Positions 35,032 to 43,747 are shown, counted from the stretch's first letter. The stretch: 64,000 bases of DNA from Spartobacteria bacterium (GCA_003134785.1 PLCN01000011.1:93246-157245), one strand, 5' to 3'. Notes: generated from the sequence alone by a model not told the origin. Translations and numbers: made by a program.

Positions 35032-35517
35032 CTACGCGTTTCCCGAAGGAGGAGAAACCTTGCGCTTGATCAGCCAGTCGATCGAGAATTTTCCGGGCCC
35101 GAAGACAAAAACGAGCACGACGACGAACAAGAAGAGGAATTCATCGGCGGTCAGAAACTTGTCGGGATCGCTGAAGATCATCTTCGCCCGGTCGAGATCC
35201 GCGGTGAGGTACGCGACGGTCAGCAAGATCGTCAGCGGAATCGAAATGAGACGAGAGCAAAAACCGGCGAGGAGGAGCAGACCGCCGACGCATTCGGTCG
35301 TGCCGGCTAGGATCGCCTGCGCGTGCGGAAGAGGAATCCCGAGGCTCTGGAAAAACTCGGTCAGTTTTTCCAAATTCATCAGCTTGCCTTTGCCCGTGAG
35401 AAAAAATGCCCAGCCCCAGTAAAGGCGGGTGACGAGAAGCACCAACGATTGCAGGATTGTGGCCGGCGGAACAAACCAGTGGAAATACTTCGCGAGGATC
35501 CCCGACGTCGTATTCAC
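35032..35517 (-). CDS. DoxX-family membrane protein of the bufferin operon
   Basis: A protein of about 161 residues with four membrane helices (LQSLVLLVTRLYWGWAFF, TTECVGGLLLLAGFCSRLI, IPLTILLTVAYLTA, LFLFVVVLVFVFGPGKF), typical of DoxX proteins that often accompany DUF692 operons. Start is either GTG at 35517, giving a GTGA overlap with the previous stop as used elsewhere in this genome, or TTG at 35535. Part of the operon running from 37632 to 32354; an electron-transfer role for the oxidase or peptide is suspected. Confidence 0.85.
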   Translation of the reverse strand: MNTTSGILAKYFHWFVPPATILQSLVLLVTRLYWGWAFFLTGKGKLMNLEKLTEFFQSLGIPLPHAQAILAGTTECVGGLLLLAGFCSRLISIPLTILLTVAYLTADLDRAKMIFSDPDKFLTADEFLFLFVVVLVFVFGPGKFSIDWLIKRKVSPPSGNA

Positions 35518-36422
35518 TTTTTCGAGAACCGGCAAAACCAGCCGAGCGACGCCCAGTTATTGAAGTAGTCCTTGATCTCCTCACTCCAATCGATACCGAT
35601 GCGTTTGGTGGAAGAGAGGCCGCGCAAACAAGCGTCCTCGACGCTCGCGCCCTCGCGCAACGCCGTAAGAATGACGAAGCCTTCCGGATCGAGACGTTTG
35701 TAATAAAGCATGTTGTCGTGGCGGTGAACGGCGAGGTGAATGCGTTTGCGCTTCGGCAGGCGAATGCGCTTTTCCGGCCCTGAGGCGTGGGGCATCGCTT
35801 CGAAGGTGTTGCTCGCTTCGCTACGCAACACAGCGGACTCGCTTTTTTTCACGGCCACAAGGAACTCATCCACTTCGTAATTCAATTCGAGCAGCGAGAG
35901 ATAGGGCTGTAATCCGAGCCGCAACTTCTCGGGCCGCGCGTCGAGGATGTCGTCGGGTGTGATCGCGGGCCTGGCCCCGTCGTCAAAAGCAACGACCTGC
36001 GCCCATTCGAACCGGATCATGTCGAGCGCCAGTTCCGGTCGCGGGGCGACCCAGCGCGGCTCATCACGCAGGAATGTTTCGAGCCGGCTTCCCAGGTTGC
36101 GCAGGGTAAACGAAGCCGACGGATACTTCGCGAGATACGCGGTGATCAGCTTCATGAATTTGCGCTCGCCCAAAATGGCGCGGAGTCCGGGATAATCGTC
36201 GTAGAGGCAATCGAGGACGCGAAACCAATAGACGCGATTGTAGATTTCCAGCCGGTCGAACGAGGTCAACCGGTCGTTAGGCTTGATGAAGGTCGACGCC
36301 AGGTCGCTGGTTTTGCCGCCATCGATCCAGCGCGGCTGCATTCCATCTTGCGCGGTCAGGGGACGGAAGACAGCGGTCGCCATCAGGCTTTGCAGCGCTT
36401 TGAGTTCCGCGCGGGAACGCAC
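35514..36422 (-). CDS. bufC: BufC/HvfC-like partner protein (DUF2063)
   Basis: A product of about 302 residues. The N-terminal domain (ELKALQSLMATAVF, DRLEIYNRVYWFRVLDCLYDDYPGLRAIL split over 50-85, then FLRDEPRW) is DUF2063, known as the substrate-presenting partner of DUF692 enzymes. The C-terminal part (KRKRIHLAVHRHDNMLYYKRLD) is the second domain of this family. I prefer GTG at 36422, one base after the bufB stop, although in-frame starts further up (ATG 36479, TTG 36494) would overlap bufB. Needed for recruiting the precursor to the oxidase in characterised systems. Confidence 0.87.
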   Translation of the reverse strand: MRSRAELKALQSLMATAVFRPLTAQDGMQPRWIDGGKTSDLASTFIKPNDRLTSFDRLEIYNRVYWFRVLDCLYDDYPGLRAILGERKFMKLITAYLAKYPSASFTLRNLGSRLETFLRDEPRWVAPRPELALDMIRFEWAQVVAFDDGARPAITPDDILDARPEKLRLGLQPYLSLLELNYEVDEFLVAVKKSESAVLRSEASNTFEAMPHASGPEKRIRLPKRKRIHLAVHRHDNMLYYKRLDPEGFVILTALREGASVEDACLRGLSSTKRIGIDWSEEIKDYFNNWASLGWFCRFSKK

Positions 36423-36423
36423 G

Positions 36424-37272
36424 TCAAGCCGGGGCGTTTTCAAGCTTTTCGACGAACTGATTGGCTTTGAGCGCTTCATTATGCACTTCGTCAAAGGTCG
36501 GAATGCTGTCGTCCCATTCGAGGAGCGTAGCGGTGCGGCCCACGAGTTTCACGGCGTGCGCGTACATTTTCCAAACTGGATCGAGCACCGGATGATCGTG
36601 CGTATCGAGAATGTATTTCTCGAACTTCGAATGCCCTGCGATGTGGATCTGGCCGACGCGATCTGGCGGGACGTTGTTGAGATAATCGTAGGGATCGAAA
36701 TTGTGATTCTGCGACGAGACGTAAATGTTGTTCACGTCGAGAAGGATTCCGCAGTCGGCCCGTTCGACCACTTCGCTCAGAAATTCCCACTCGGTCATTT
36801 CCGAGGCGTGGAATTCCGCGTAGCTGCTTACGTTTTCGACGCAGATCGGCACCTCGAGAAAATCGCGCGCCTCGCGAATGTTGTCCGCCGTCGCCTTGGC
36901 CGCGGCGAAAGTATAAGGCATCGGCAGAAGGTCATGGGTGTAACGCCCATCGACGCTACCCCAGCAGAGATGATCGGAAAGCCAGGGCGTCTTCGTGCGC
37001 TTGACCAGCCGCTTGAGCTTTTTCAAATGCTCGCGACTCAGACGATCGGCCGAACCGAAGTACATCGCCACGCCATGCTGAACCACGCGGTATTGTTCGA
37101 GGATTGAATCGAGCACTTCGAGCGGACGGCCGCCATCGACCATGAAATTTTCCGAGATGATCTCGAACCAATCGACCACCGGTTTCTGCGAGAGAATGTG
37201 CCGATAATGCGGCACGCGCAGGCCGATGCCGATTCCGTATTCGGTGAAATTGTTAAACGAATTTGCCGGCAC
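36424..37272 (-). CDS. bufB: DUF692 multinuclear non-heme iron oxidase (BufB/MbnB family)
   Basis: A 282-residue TIM-barrel enzyme of the MNIO family; relatives modify Cys residues of ribosomal peptides (oxazolone in methanobactin, thiooxazole in bufferins). Typical blocks: GIGLRVPHYRHIL, WFEIISENFM, HGVAMYFGS, WLSDHLCW, VENVSSYAEFH, CGILLDVNNIYVSS, IHIAGHSKF and LLEWDDSIP, which supply the His/Asp/Glu/Asn metal ligands. GTG start at 37272. A strong hairpin separates it from the precursor gene, and bufC follows after one base. Confidence 0.93.
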   Translation of the reverse strand: MPANSFNNFTEYGIGIGLRVPHYRHILSQKPVVDWFEIISENFMVDGGRPLEVLDSILEQYRVVQHGVAMYFGSADRLSREHLKKLKRLVKRTKTPWLSDHLCWGSVDGRYTHDLLPMPYTFAAAKATADNIREARDFLEVPICVENVSSYAEFHASEMTEWEFLSEVVERADCGILLDVNNIYVSSQNHNFDPYDYLNNVPPDRVGQIHIAGHSKFEKYILDTHDHPVLDPVWKMYAHAVKLVGRTATLLEWDDSIPTFDEVHNEALKANQFVEKLENAPA

Positions 37273-37306
37273 GGTGGGAAATTATTTTTGCCTGTTCGTT
37301 ATGCTT

Positions 37307-37335
37307 GAGAGCCGGGGAATGGAACCCCGGCTCTC
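37307..37335 (-). promoter_or_regulatory. Strong intercistronic hairpin between bufA and bufB
   Basis: GAGAGCCGGGG (37307-37317) and CCCCGGCTCTC (37325-37335) form a perfect 11-bp stem with a 7-base loop, 12 bases after the precursor stop and 34 before the bufB start. No U-run follows, so partial termination or 3'-end protection is more likely than a full stop. Either would keep precursor mRNA in excess over enzyme mRNA. Confidence 0.65.
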
Positions 37336-37347
37336 GATAAACCGCTA

Positions 37348-37632
37348 TTATTTAGCGGGCGATTCTGCTGGCTTGCTGCCGTCGGTCGCGCAGCCGCCTT
37401 TGCCTTTGCAGGAGTTCTTGCCTTTGCAGGAGTTGTCTCCGGTCTTGCAACCGCCCTTGCCTTTACACGAGTTCTTGCCTTTGCACGCGTGCTTGTCGGC
37501 GTCGGCTTTTTTGCCCATCTCGAGCGAGACGCCAGCTTTTGAGCTGGTTTGGACGGCGTGCGCGGTCGCGACGAACGAGCCGCCCATCAAACCGGCAATC
37601 GCGGCGCCGGCAATCATTGTTTTCTTTGTCAT
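37348..37632 (-). CDS. bufA2: Exported Cys-repeat peptide, bufferin (BufA2-like) precursor
   Basis: A 94-residue product: signal peptide MTKKTMIAGAAIAGLMGG... cut near ATAHA (26), then a Lys/Gly-rich core with six Cys at 50, 56, 62, 69, 75 and 81. The core is a tandem duplication of CKGKNSCKGKGGC with a 19-residue period. Small exported Cys-repeat peptides next to DUF692/DUF2063 genes are the copper-binding bufferins, whose core Cys are converted to thiooxazoles. ATG at 37632 follows AAAGG; the frame extends a little upstream but the signal peptide begins here. The C-terminal tail is Ser/Pro/Lys-rich. Confidence 0.85.
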   Translation of the reverse strand: MTKKTMIAGAAIAGLMGGSFVATAHAVQTSSKAGVSLEMGKKADADKHACKGKNSCKGKGGCKTGDNSCKGKNSCKGKGGCATDGSKPAESPAK

Positions 37633-37943
37633 GTAACCTTTCTTTTCTCTGGTTGGTTTTTGCTCGGCTTCCAAACGGCACCATGCCGCCGGGAGCCACG
37701 CAAAGGGTTAAAAACGCTCCGGGTTTCGAATTATCCGCTGGCCTGAAGAGATCGGATGCATAGAGGGGGAAATGTTTGATATCCGACTCTCCCGGGCGTG
37801 TGAAGTCGAAAATTGCGGTTGGCGTAACTTCGGAGGGACATGCTTCTCTCCGCCGCCGAAGCGGCTTTGGCGCGCAAGACGCCGGAGGTCCCTTTCGTCG
37901 AGGGCGCGATTGACGTTACGCGCGGAAGGAAATAGCATCCGTC
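37633..37943. promoter_or_regulatory. Divergent intergenic region between bufA and 3-hydroxyanthranilate dioxygenase
   Basis: This 311-base stretch holds the promoters of both transcription units. I see no clear sigma-70 boxes. The minus-strand half contains AT-rich GTTTTTAACCC about 70 bases before bufA; the plus-strand half is GC-rich and carries an AAGGAAA ribosome-binding site about 13 bases before the dioxygenase ATG. No gene or named repeat is visible. Confidence 0.4.
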
Positions 37944-38525
37944 ATGGCCAATCTCGCTGAGCCTCCACCACCAACGTCGGAGAGTCCGGTCGCTGCCGGC
38001 GTGCAGTCTCCGATCGATCTGACGGCTTGGATCGAAGAGAACCGGCACCTCTTCAAGCCGCCGGTGAGCAACCGTTATCTCTACGACGGGCGCGACTTCT
38101 TTGTCATGATCATCATGGGCCCCAACGCGCGGAACGACTTTCACCAGGTCGATTCCGAAGAATTTTTCTACCAGCTCAAGGGTGATATCAAAGTGCGCAT
38201 CCGCGAAGGCGACAAGATCGTGGACCACCTCGTGCGCGAAGGCGAAACGTTCTTCATTCCGCCGAACGTCCCGCACGCGCCCGTGCGCCCGCCGAACACC
38301 CTCGGCATGGTGGTCGAGCGCCGGCGCCCGGCCGGAGAAACCGAACACGTCATTTTCTATTGCGAAAATTGCGAAGCGCTCGTGGAAGACATTCACTTCG
38401 ATTGCGGCGACATCGTCCAGCACTTCAGCCAGGCGATGCTCGATTTCTGGAACGACGACGCGCGGCGAACCTGCAAGAACTGCGGCAAGAAAGTCGAGCA
38501 GCCCGGGCCGACCAAGCCGTTTTAG
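37944..38525 (+). CDS. nbaC: 3-hydroxyanthranilate 3,4-dioxygenase
   Basis: Opens the ring of 3-hydroxyanthranilate to aminocarboxymuconate semialdehyde in the kynurenine pathway. The 193-residue cupin carries the iron ligands His67, Glu73 and His111 with the same spacing (6 and 38) as in characterised enzymes, and two CxxC pairs (Cys140/143, Cys177/180) that form the second, rubredoxin-like metal site of the bacterial form. Motifs: DFHQVDSEEFFYQLKGD, PPNVPHAPVRP. The next gene is the following enzyme of the pathway. Confidence 0.95.
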   Translation: MANLAEPPPPTSESPVAAGVQSPIDLTAWIEENRHLFKPPVSNRYLYDGRDFFVMIIMGPNARNDFHQVDSEEFFYQLKGDIKVRIREGDKIVDHLVREGETFFIPPNVPHAPVRPPNTLGMVVERRRPAGETEHVIFYCENCEALVEDIHFDCGDIVQHFSQAMLDFWNDDARRTCKNCGKKVEQPGPTKPF

Positions 38526-38672
38526 TGGTCAATGGCGCGGTCGCCTTCTTATGGTAGGGACAGCGCGCTACGCTGTCCGAGGTGCATGACCCGATCTGAT
38601 GTTTCCTTGTCTGCGCCCATCGTCTGCCACGCTGTCGGACGTCCCAGCGCGGCCTCCCTGCCAACCGCCTAG

Positions 38673-39710
38673 ATGAAGATCGACCTGCACACGCACATCC
38701 TCCCGCGCGAGTGGCCCGACCTCGACGCGAAATACGGCTACACCGGATTCGTTAGGCTGGAACACTACCAGCCTTGCTGCGCGCGGATGATGATCGGCAA
38801 GCGCGCGTTCCGCGAGATCACCGACAACGTTTGGGAGCCCACGCGCCGCCTCGAAGAGATGGACCGCGCCGGCGTTACCATGCAGGTCCTTTCCACCGTG
38901 CCGGTGATGTTCAGCTATTGGGCCAAACCGGCCGACGCGCTGGATCTTTCCCGGCGTTTGAACGATCACATCGCCGAAGTGGTGCGCGACCATCCGACGA
39001 GGTTCGTGGGTCTCGCGACCATCCCGTTGCAAGATCCGGGTCTGGCGGCGCAGGAACTGGAACGTTGCGTCAACGAGCTGGGGCTGCGTGGAGCGCAGAT
39101 CGGGACGCATGTGGATGCGAATGCGCATTTCGGGCGCATTGACACCTTGAATCTCGACAACGCATCACTCCAGCCGGTCTGGAGCGCGGCCGAGCAACTT
39201 GGCGCTGCAATCTTCGTTCATCCATGGGACATGCTCGGCAAAGAACGCATGCCGAAATACTGGTTGCCCTGGCTCGTTGGCATGCCGGCTGAGACTTCGC
39301 TGGCGATCTGCTCGATGATGTTTGGCGGCGTGTTCGATCGATTCCCGAAATTGCGCGTCGCTTTCGCGCACGGAGGCGGCGCTTTCCCGATCACGGCTGG
39401 CCGCATCGAACACGGCTTTAGTGTTCGGCCAGATTTGTGTGCAACGGACAACGCCACAAGTCCGCGAAATTATCTCGCTCACGACGACACGCCGGCTCGA
39501 TTCTACGTCGACTCGTTAGTCCACGATCCCGACGCGTTGGGCCTGCTGATCAAACTCTTCGGCGCCCGCCGCGTCGCGCTCGGTTCCGATTATCCGTTCC
39601 CGCTCGGCGAAGCGCATCCCGGTGAACTCATCGAATCGATGAAGGATGTCTCGTCGAAGGAGCAGACTCAATTGCTCTCCGAAACCGCGCGAGAATTCCT
39701 CGGAGTCTAA
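38673..39710 (+). CDS. nbaD: 2-amino-3-carboxymuconate-6-semialdehyde decarboxylase
   Basis: Zinc-dependent amidohydrolase-fold decarboxylase (ACMSD), 345 residues, acting on the product of the preceding dioxygenase. Metal ligands are visible: HTH at 6-8 (DLHTHIL), His in FVHPWDMLG (near 185), His in FAHGGG and Asp in LGSDYPFPLGE (near 305). ATG start. It diverts the pathway from quinolinate/NAD to aminomuconate, so together with the dioxygenase it suggests tryptophan or anthranilate catabolism. Confidence 0.93.
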   Translation: MKIDLHTHILPREWPDLDAKYGYTGFVRLEHYQPCCARMMIGKRAFREITDNVWEPTRRLEEMDRAGVTMQVLSTVPVMFSYWAKPADALDLSRRLNDHIAEVVRDHPTRFVGLATIPLQDPGLAAQELERCVNELGLRGAQIGTHVDANAHFGRIDTLNLDNASLQPVWSAAEQLGAAIFVHPWDMLGKERMPKYWLPWLVGMPAETSLAICSMMFGGVFDRFPKLRVAFAHGGGAFPITAGRIEHGFSVRPDLCATDNATSPRNYLAHDDTPARFYVDSLVHDPDALGLLIKLFGARRVALGSDYPFPLGEAHPGELIESMKDVSSKEQTQLLSETAREFLGV

Positions 39711-39722
39711 TTTGGGTCGACG

Positions 39723-40460
39723 TTATCGGGTTTTCGCCGCGAGCAGCTCAAGATATTGATCGATCAACCCGGGTCCGTGAATGGGTGACCAATGTCCGGC
39801 CACGATCGTGGTGAAGCCAAGATCAAGCCGCTTCAATTTCTCGAGAGTTTTCGGATACTCCGTGCGGTTAGCGAAGTCGAGGTTCCCAAGCTGTTCTTTG
39901 AGAATGCAATTGCCGTAGAGGACCTTCTCTTCGGGGAAAAATACAAAGATGCCGTCTGGCGTGTGGGCAGGGCCGAGATAAATGGCCTTAACCCGGCCGG
40001 CTTGTAGTTCAAAGTCACCCGCAAACGTCTTATCCGGCATGACCAGCGGAAGCGTTGGATAGCTCGGAATTCCTTTCTGCACGTAACGAACCATTTCATC
40101 CCAGTGAGCCGCCAGCAGATCGCGCGTCATCCTGGTTGAGATAATTTTCGCTCCGATGCTCTTGAAGAATGCGTTACCGCCGGCGCGATCGGGATGGTAG
40201 TTCGTATCAATCACTTCCGTGATCGGCTTTTTCGTAATCTTTGCGATCTCTGTTGCCAGTAGCTTCGCTGTTTCGGGACTCCATGTCGCGCCCACGACCG
40301 TGACGAAACCTTCGCCCACATAAACAACGGAATTCTCTTTCGAATAAAAATAATCTTCGGCGACGTAGACATGCCCGCGAAGAGGAGTGAGAACGACAGT
40401 TGGATTCTCCGCGAAAGCGATAGGCGCGAGCAGAACAAGCAACACTGGAGTTAGTTTCAT
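39723..40460 (-). CDS. Subclass B2-like metallo-beta-lactamase (CphA/Sfh-I relative)
   Basis: A 245-residue exported protein (signal peptide about 1-17, ending IAFAE). It carries all B2 hallmarks: Asn87-Tyr-His89-Pro-Asp91-Arg in place of the HxHxD of other subclasses, His166 (GPAHTPDG), Cys185 with Lys188 (GNCILKE), Asn193 and His223 (AGHWSP). Whole blocks such as AGGNAFFKSIGAK, GPAHTPDGIFVFFPEE and VLYGNCILKEQLGNL match my recall of Aeromonas CphA closely. B2 enzymes are mono-zinc carbapenemases. ATG at 40460 begins the signal peptide; an upstream ATG at 40484 is possible. It follows a Rieske oxygenase gene by 30 bases. Activity is inferred, not shown. Confidence 0.88.
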   Translation of the reverse strand: MKLTPVLLVLLAPIAFAENPTVVLTPLRGHVYVAEDYFYSKENSVVYVGEGFVTVVGATWSPETAKLLATEIAKITKKPITEVIDTNYHPDRAGGNAFFKSIGAKIISTRMTRDLLAAHWDEMVRYVQKGIPSYPTLPLVMPDKTFAGDFELQAGRVKAIYLGPAHTPDGIFVFFPEEKVLYGNCILKEQLGNLDFANRTEYPKTLEKLKRLDLGFTTIVAGHWSPIHGPGLIDQYLELLAAKTR

Positions 40461-40490
40461 GCTCGGGATATGCCACCGGCTCATTGATCG

Positions 40491-41618
40491 TTAGCGCATC
40501 CTTCGCAGGTATTCGCGATCCCACGCGGCGGGGATACTTTCGCGCGGTGAGTACGGCCCAGGTTGATAGGCACGCGATGCAATGCCTTGCTGGCTTAGTT
40601 CGCAGACGTGCCAGTCCTGCTTGTTCGTCATATCCCAAAATTCGATCGCATCGTTCGGATGAAAGTCGGACCGGTCGAAGGCCTCCGGATGGAAAAACCA
40701 GTCACAATGGATAAGTGTCCGCTCGGGCGATTGCGGCCGGAGTTGATGCACCATGACAAAGTCGGGATGCATGCTTAGGAGCATGTTCGGGAAGACGGAG
40801 TAATAGAAGACACGATCATGATCTTCGGCTTTGATGTCGCCCACGGGCAAAGCGCAAGCGTTGCCGGTCATGGTAAGACTATGTCCTTTAGTGATCGGCA
40901 TGAAGCCACCCAGGAAAGGCCCTTCGCACAGGTCGTTCTCCGCCAGGTCGTAGGGTGTCAGTTTCTGTAGTGCAGGATGCACCCCAGGGCAGTGATAACA
41001 CTCCGAATAATTCTCGATGATCAACTTCCAGTTAGCCCGGACGTCATATTCAATCCGTTTAGCCGACCGCAGTTGCGGGAGATTCCAGTGAGTGAATTTT
41101 CCGGCCAAAGGCGCAAAGACTTCCTCCAGCGGAGTGGGAGCATCCGCCAGATTGACGAAGATGAACCCTTCCCATAACGCTAACTCTACTGCGTGTAAGG
41201 AAAGCTCGGCCTTATCGAAGCCTTGCACCTTGTCCATGTGCGGGGCGCCAACGAGCCGCCCGTCGAGACCATAGGTCCAGGCGTGATAAGGGCATTGAAT
41301 CGTCGAGGAATGTCCAAACTGACCTTCGCATAACCGCGTCCCGCGATGGCGGCAGACGTTATAGAAGCCGTGCAATTCTCCCCTTTGGTCGCGCACGATA
41401 ATGACGCTTTCGCGTGCCACCTCCCGGACGAAATAATCTCCCGCCTTCGCGATCTGACTCTGATGCCCGGCGAGCACCCACTGCTTGGAAAAAATTAGCT
41501 CTTGTTCCTTTCCGAAAACTTCCAGTGAAACGAAGTAGCGCTGCGGCAAGGTCTTCGCCCCCACGCGGTAAATCTCAGTGGTCTTGCGAAAGGCGGGCGT
41601 TACTGCGGTTTGAGACAT
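40491..41618 (-). CDS. Rieske-type aromatic-ring/quaternary-amine oxygenase alpha subunit
   Basis: A 375-residue cytoplasmic oxygenase component. The Rieske [2Fe-2S] ligands are CRHRG (near 89) and CPYHAW (near 109); the mononuclear iron site is ENYSECYHCPGVHP (two His near 207-212) with Asp in FWDMTNKQDW (near 330). Overall form fits the group that includes choline/glycine-betaine and ring-hydroxylating enzymes. No reductase or ferredoxin gene is near. It lies 30 bases upstream of the lactamase gene and may share its mRNA. Confidence 0.88.
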   Translation of the reverse strand: MSQTAVTPAFRKTTEIYRVGAKTLPQRYFVSLEVFGKEQELIFSKQWVLAGHQSQIAKAGDYFVREVARESVIIVRDQRGELHGFYNVCRHRGTRLCEGQFGHSSTIQCPYHAWTYGLDGRLVGAPHMDKVQGFDKAELSLHAVELALWEGFIFVNLADAPTPLEEVFAPLAGKFTHWNLPQLRSAKRIEYDVRANWKLIIENYSECYHCPGVHPALQKLTPYDLAENDLCEGPFLGGFMPITKGHSLTMTGNACALPVGDIKAEDHDRVFYYSVFPNMLLSMHPDFVMVHQLRPQSPERTLIHCDWFFHPEAFDRSDFHPNDAIEFWDMTNKQDWHVCELSQQGIASRAYQPGPYSPRESIPAAWDREYLRRMR

Positions 41619-41699
41619 AATTCAAAACCTCCCGATCCTTCAATTCCCAGCACGTTAATAACTAAGCCGCCGCAAACGGTTGGTCCGCTTGTTTCGCTC

Positions 41700-43457
41700 C
41701 TAAAGAATGCGTTGGGAAACTATGACCATATCGGAGGCGGCTTCTCCGATGCTGAAGGTTTCTTCCACCAGCGGTGTGTTAAAGGATGCCTGCAACTCGA
41801 GGCGGAAGAGCGATTCAGTCAAAGCCTGCCGCACTTCATAGAAGAGGCCGTCAAAGAGCTGGCTGAATTCGGCATCCAAACGTTCGTGGAACTGCTGCTT
41901 GGAATCGCCCAGCCTCTGCTGGTAATCGCGCAAGACGCTTGATCTGCGCCAAAGCAGTCCGGCTATTACTAGAAAAATGCCGGTAGCCAGGAATATTCCT
42001 CCGGTGATATCGAGCCATAGAATAGGCGAGAGCGCTGCGATGACTATTCCCAGTCCCGCGAGCAAGGTCCCAGCCAGAGCTAGCTTTCTTACATTCGTGG
42101 TCTCCGCGACCTTGCCCTTCATAATGTCTTCATCCACCCTTATGCCTTCCAACTTCGATCGTAACTGCTGAAGCATGGCTATGTGGTGATCGGCCTGGGG
42201 TAGCTTGGCATTTTCTCTGGTGCGCTCCTGCCTCTGCTCGATGCTCTCGGTCAGTTCATCGATTAGACTTCGCACCTCTTCCAAAAGGTCCTTCGACACT
42301 CCCGCCACTTCGACGCGGATCTGCTCCTGGGCAGATTCGTGAAAACGCCCCTTTAAATCCTGGAGCCAGGCCGTGGTGTCTTTGTCCCGCAAGAATGGAA
42401 TAGTTCGCCTGAGCAGGCTTCCCATCCGGAGACCTTTGGCAAACTCCTCCTCCGATTGTCTGGCCAGGTTATCGTAGGTAGCGGAAAGCTTATCGACAAT
42501 AGCTTGCTTCAGCGAGCTGGCTGTGGCTTCACGCGCTTCTACTTTCCGCACCAGCTCTTGGTAGAACGCGCGCTCTTCATCGATCGATGCCTTCTCGGCG
42601 CGAAGATGAGTAAGCAACCGGCCCATTACAGCTCGGATCATCTGATACGAGCCTTCAATCTTCATCCGCCATACTTCTCCGCAGGCGATGGCGTTCTGCA
42701 GGTAGTTACGAAACTCGGCGAATCCGCTCTCCGGTATTCCTTCCAGCTCGCGCTTGGCCGAGAGAGTGAAGATCATTGGGTTCTCGACCTGCCGCTCACG
42801 GGCATATTGGTTCACATTCTCTCGATTTGCTGTCAGCTCCTTCTCGCTCGCTCGGTCGGATTGTTGAAGGACAAACACCATCTTCCGGTGCCAATCCTTC
42901 TTGATCAGGGTAAGTAGCTCCCACGCCGACTTCGTATGCGGGTTAACGGCCGAGAAGACAAAGACCACCAGATCGCTTTGCGGAATATAGTTCTCCGTGA
43001 TCGTCTGATGATCCCGGATGATCGAGTTAGTCCCCGGCGTATCAACGATGGTTATTTCCCGGAGCACTTCCTCAGGCAAATAGATCCGTTGCCAGGCATC
43101 GCCCAGGCTGTCTACCTTCCGCTCCGTTCCATAAACCAATTCCTGGATGCGCACGGTGCACGGCCCCGGCGCCACCTCGCAGACGTCTTCGCGGACCAGT
43201 GCGTTAATGAAGCTGCTCTTGCCGGCCTTCACTTCGCCCACGATCACGATCAAAGCCGCCGCCTGCAAATTTTCCAGCCGCGCTCGCAGGATTTGGACCC
43301 CTCCAATATCGGCGCACCTTTCCGCCAGCCACAAAGCGCGCTGCAGCAAACTCCTGAGCGCCTCAAACTGCTTCTTTAATTCCGGGCTTAAAATTTGAGG
43401 CGTCATCGCTGGGTCCAGGCCGTTGGCGTCCGGCTGTCGCTGCTCCATTTGGCTCAT
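41700..43457 (-). CDS. Bacterial dynamin-like GTPase
   Basis: A 585-residue protein with an N-terminal dynamin GTPase domain: G1 [10 protein letters not shown]2 Thr in [10 protein letters not shown]3 DTPGTNS, G4-like QQSDRAS. Long helical segments follow, then a paired hydrophobic hairpin ([18 protein letters not shown] and [20 protein letters not shown]) for membrane insertion, and a C-terminal helix. Such proteins remodel or repair membranes. The longest frame reaches 43583, but that part runs into an interspersed repeat; ATG at 43457 is preferred. Stands alone. Confidence 0.87.
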   Translation of the reverse strand: MSQMEQRQPDANGLDPAMTPQILSPELKKQFEALRSLLQRALWLAERCADIGGVQILRARLENLQAAALIVIVGEVKAGKSSFINALVREDVCEVAPGPCTVRIQELVYGTERKVDSLGDAWQRIYLPEEVLREITIVDTPGTNSIIRDHQTITENYIPQSDLVVFVFSAVNPHTKSAWELLTLIKKDWHRKMVFVLQQSDRASEKELTANRENVNQYARERQVENPMIFTLSAKRELEGIPESGFAEFRNYLQNAIACGEVWRMKIEGSYQMIRAVMGRLLTHLRAEKASIDEERAFYQELVRKVEAREATASSLKQAIVDKLSATYDNLARQSEEEFAKGLRMGSLLRRTIPFLRDKDTTAWLQDLKGRFHESAQEQIRVEVAGVSKDLLEEVRSLIDELTESIEQRQERTRENAKLPQADHHIAMLQQLRSKLEGIRVDEDIMKGKVAETTNVRKLALAGTLLAGLGIVIAALSPILWLDITGGIFLATGIFLVIAGLLWRRSSVLRDYQQRLGDSKQQFHERLDAEFSQLFDGLFYEVRQALTESLFRLELQASFNTPLVEETFSIGEAASDMVIVSQRIL

Positions 43458-43529
43458 CGACCGCCGATAATATCGCCCGAACTCTTTTCTGCCTATGGGA
43501 AAATTCTTGCCGTTTCCTTGCGGCGTTTC

Positions 43530-43640
43530 CCTGTAGCCGCTTTGCTGCGAGAAGCGCGTGGCTGCCCCCGCCAACGCTTCCAAATCTGCACCTGGTTTTC
43601 GACCTCGATCTCACGCCGCCCATAGGGCGGCGGCTACAGG
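43530..43640. repeat. Second member of the CCTGTAGCCGC repeat family
   Basis: Ends 43530-43540 and 43630-43640 are the same 11-base inverted repeat as in the element at 4955-5033, and the internal GCCGCCCATAGGGCGGCGGC palindrome is also shared. The middle is longer here (111 bp in total). Lies between the divergent dynamin and propeller genes. Confidence 0.8.
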
Positions 43641-43747
43641 CTCGTCACTCGTCTTGTCGCTTGTCACAGGGCGCTAGCTTTGGAAGATTCGAACATGACG
43701 ACGACCGATTTCACCTGCGATCCACGACTGATGCGAAGGAGCAACCG

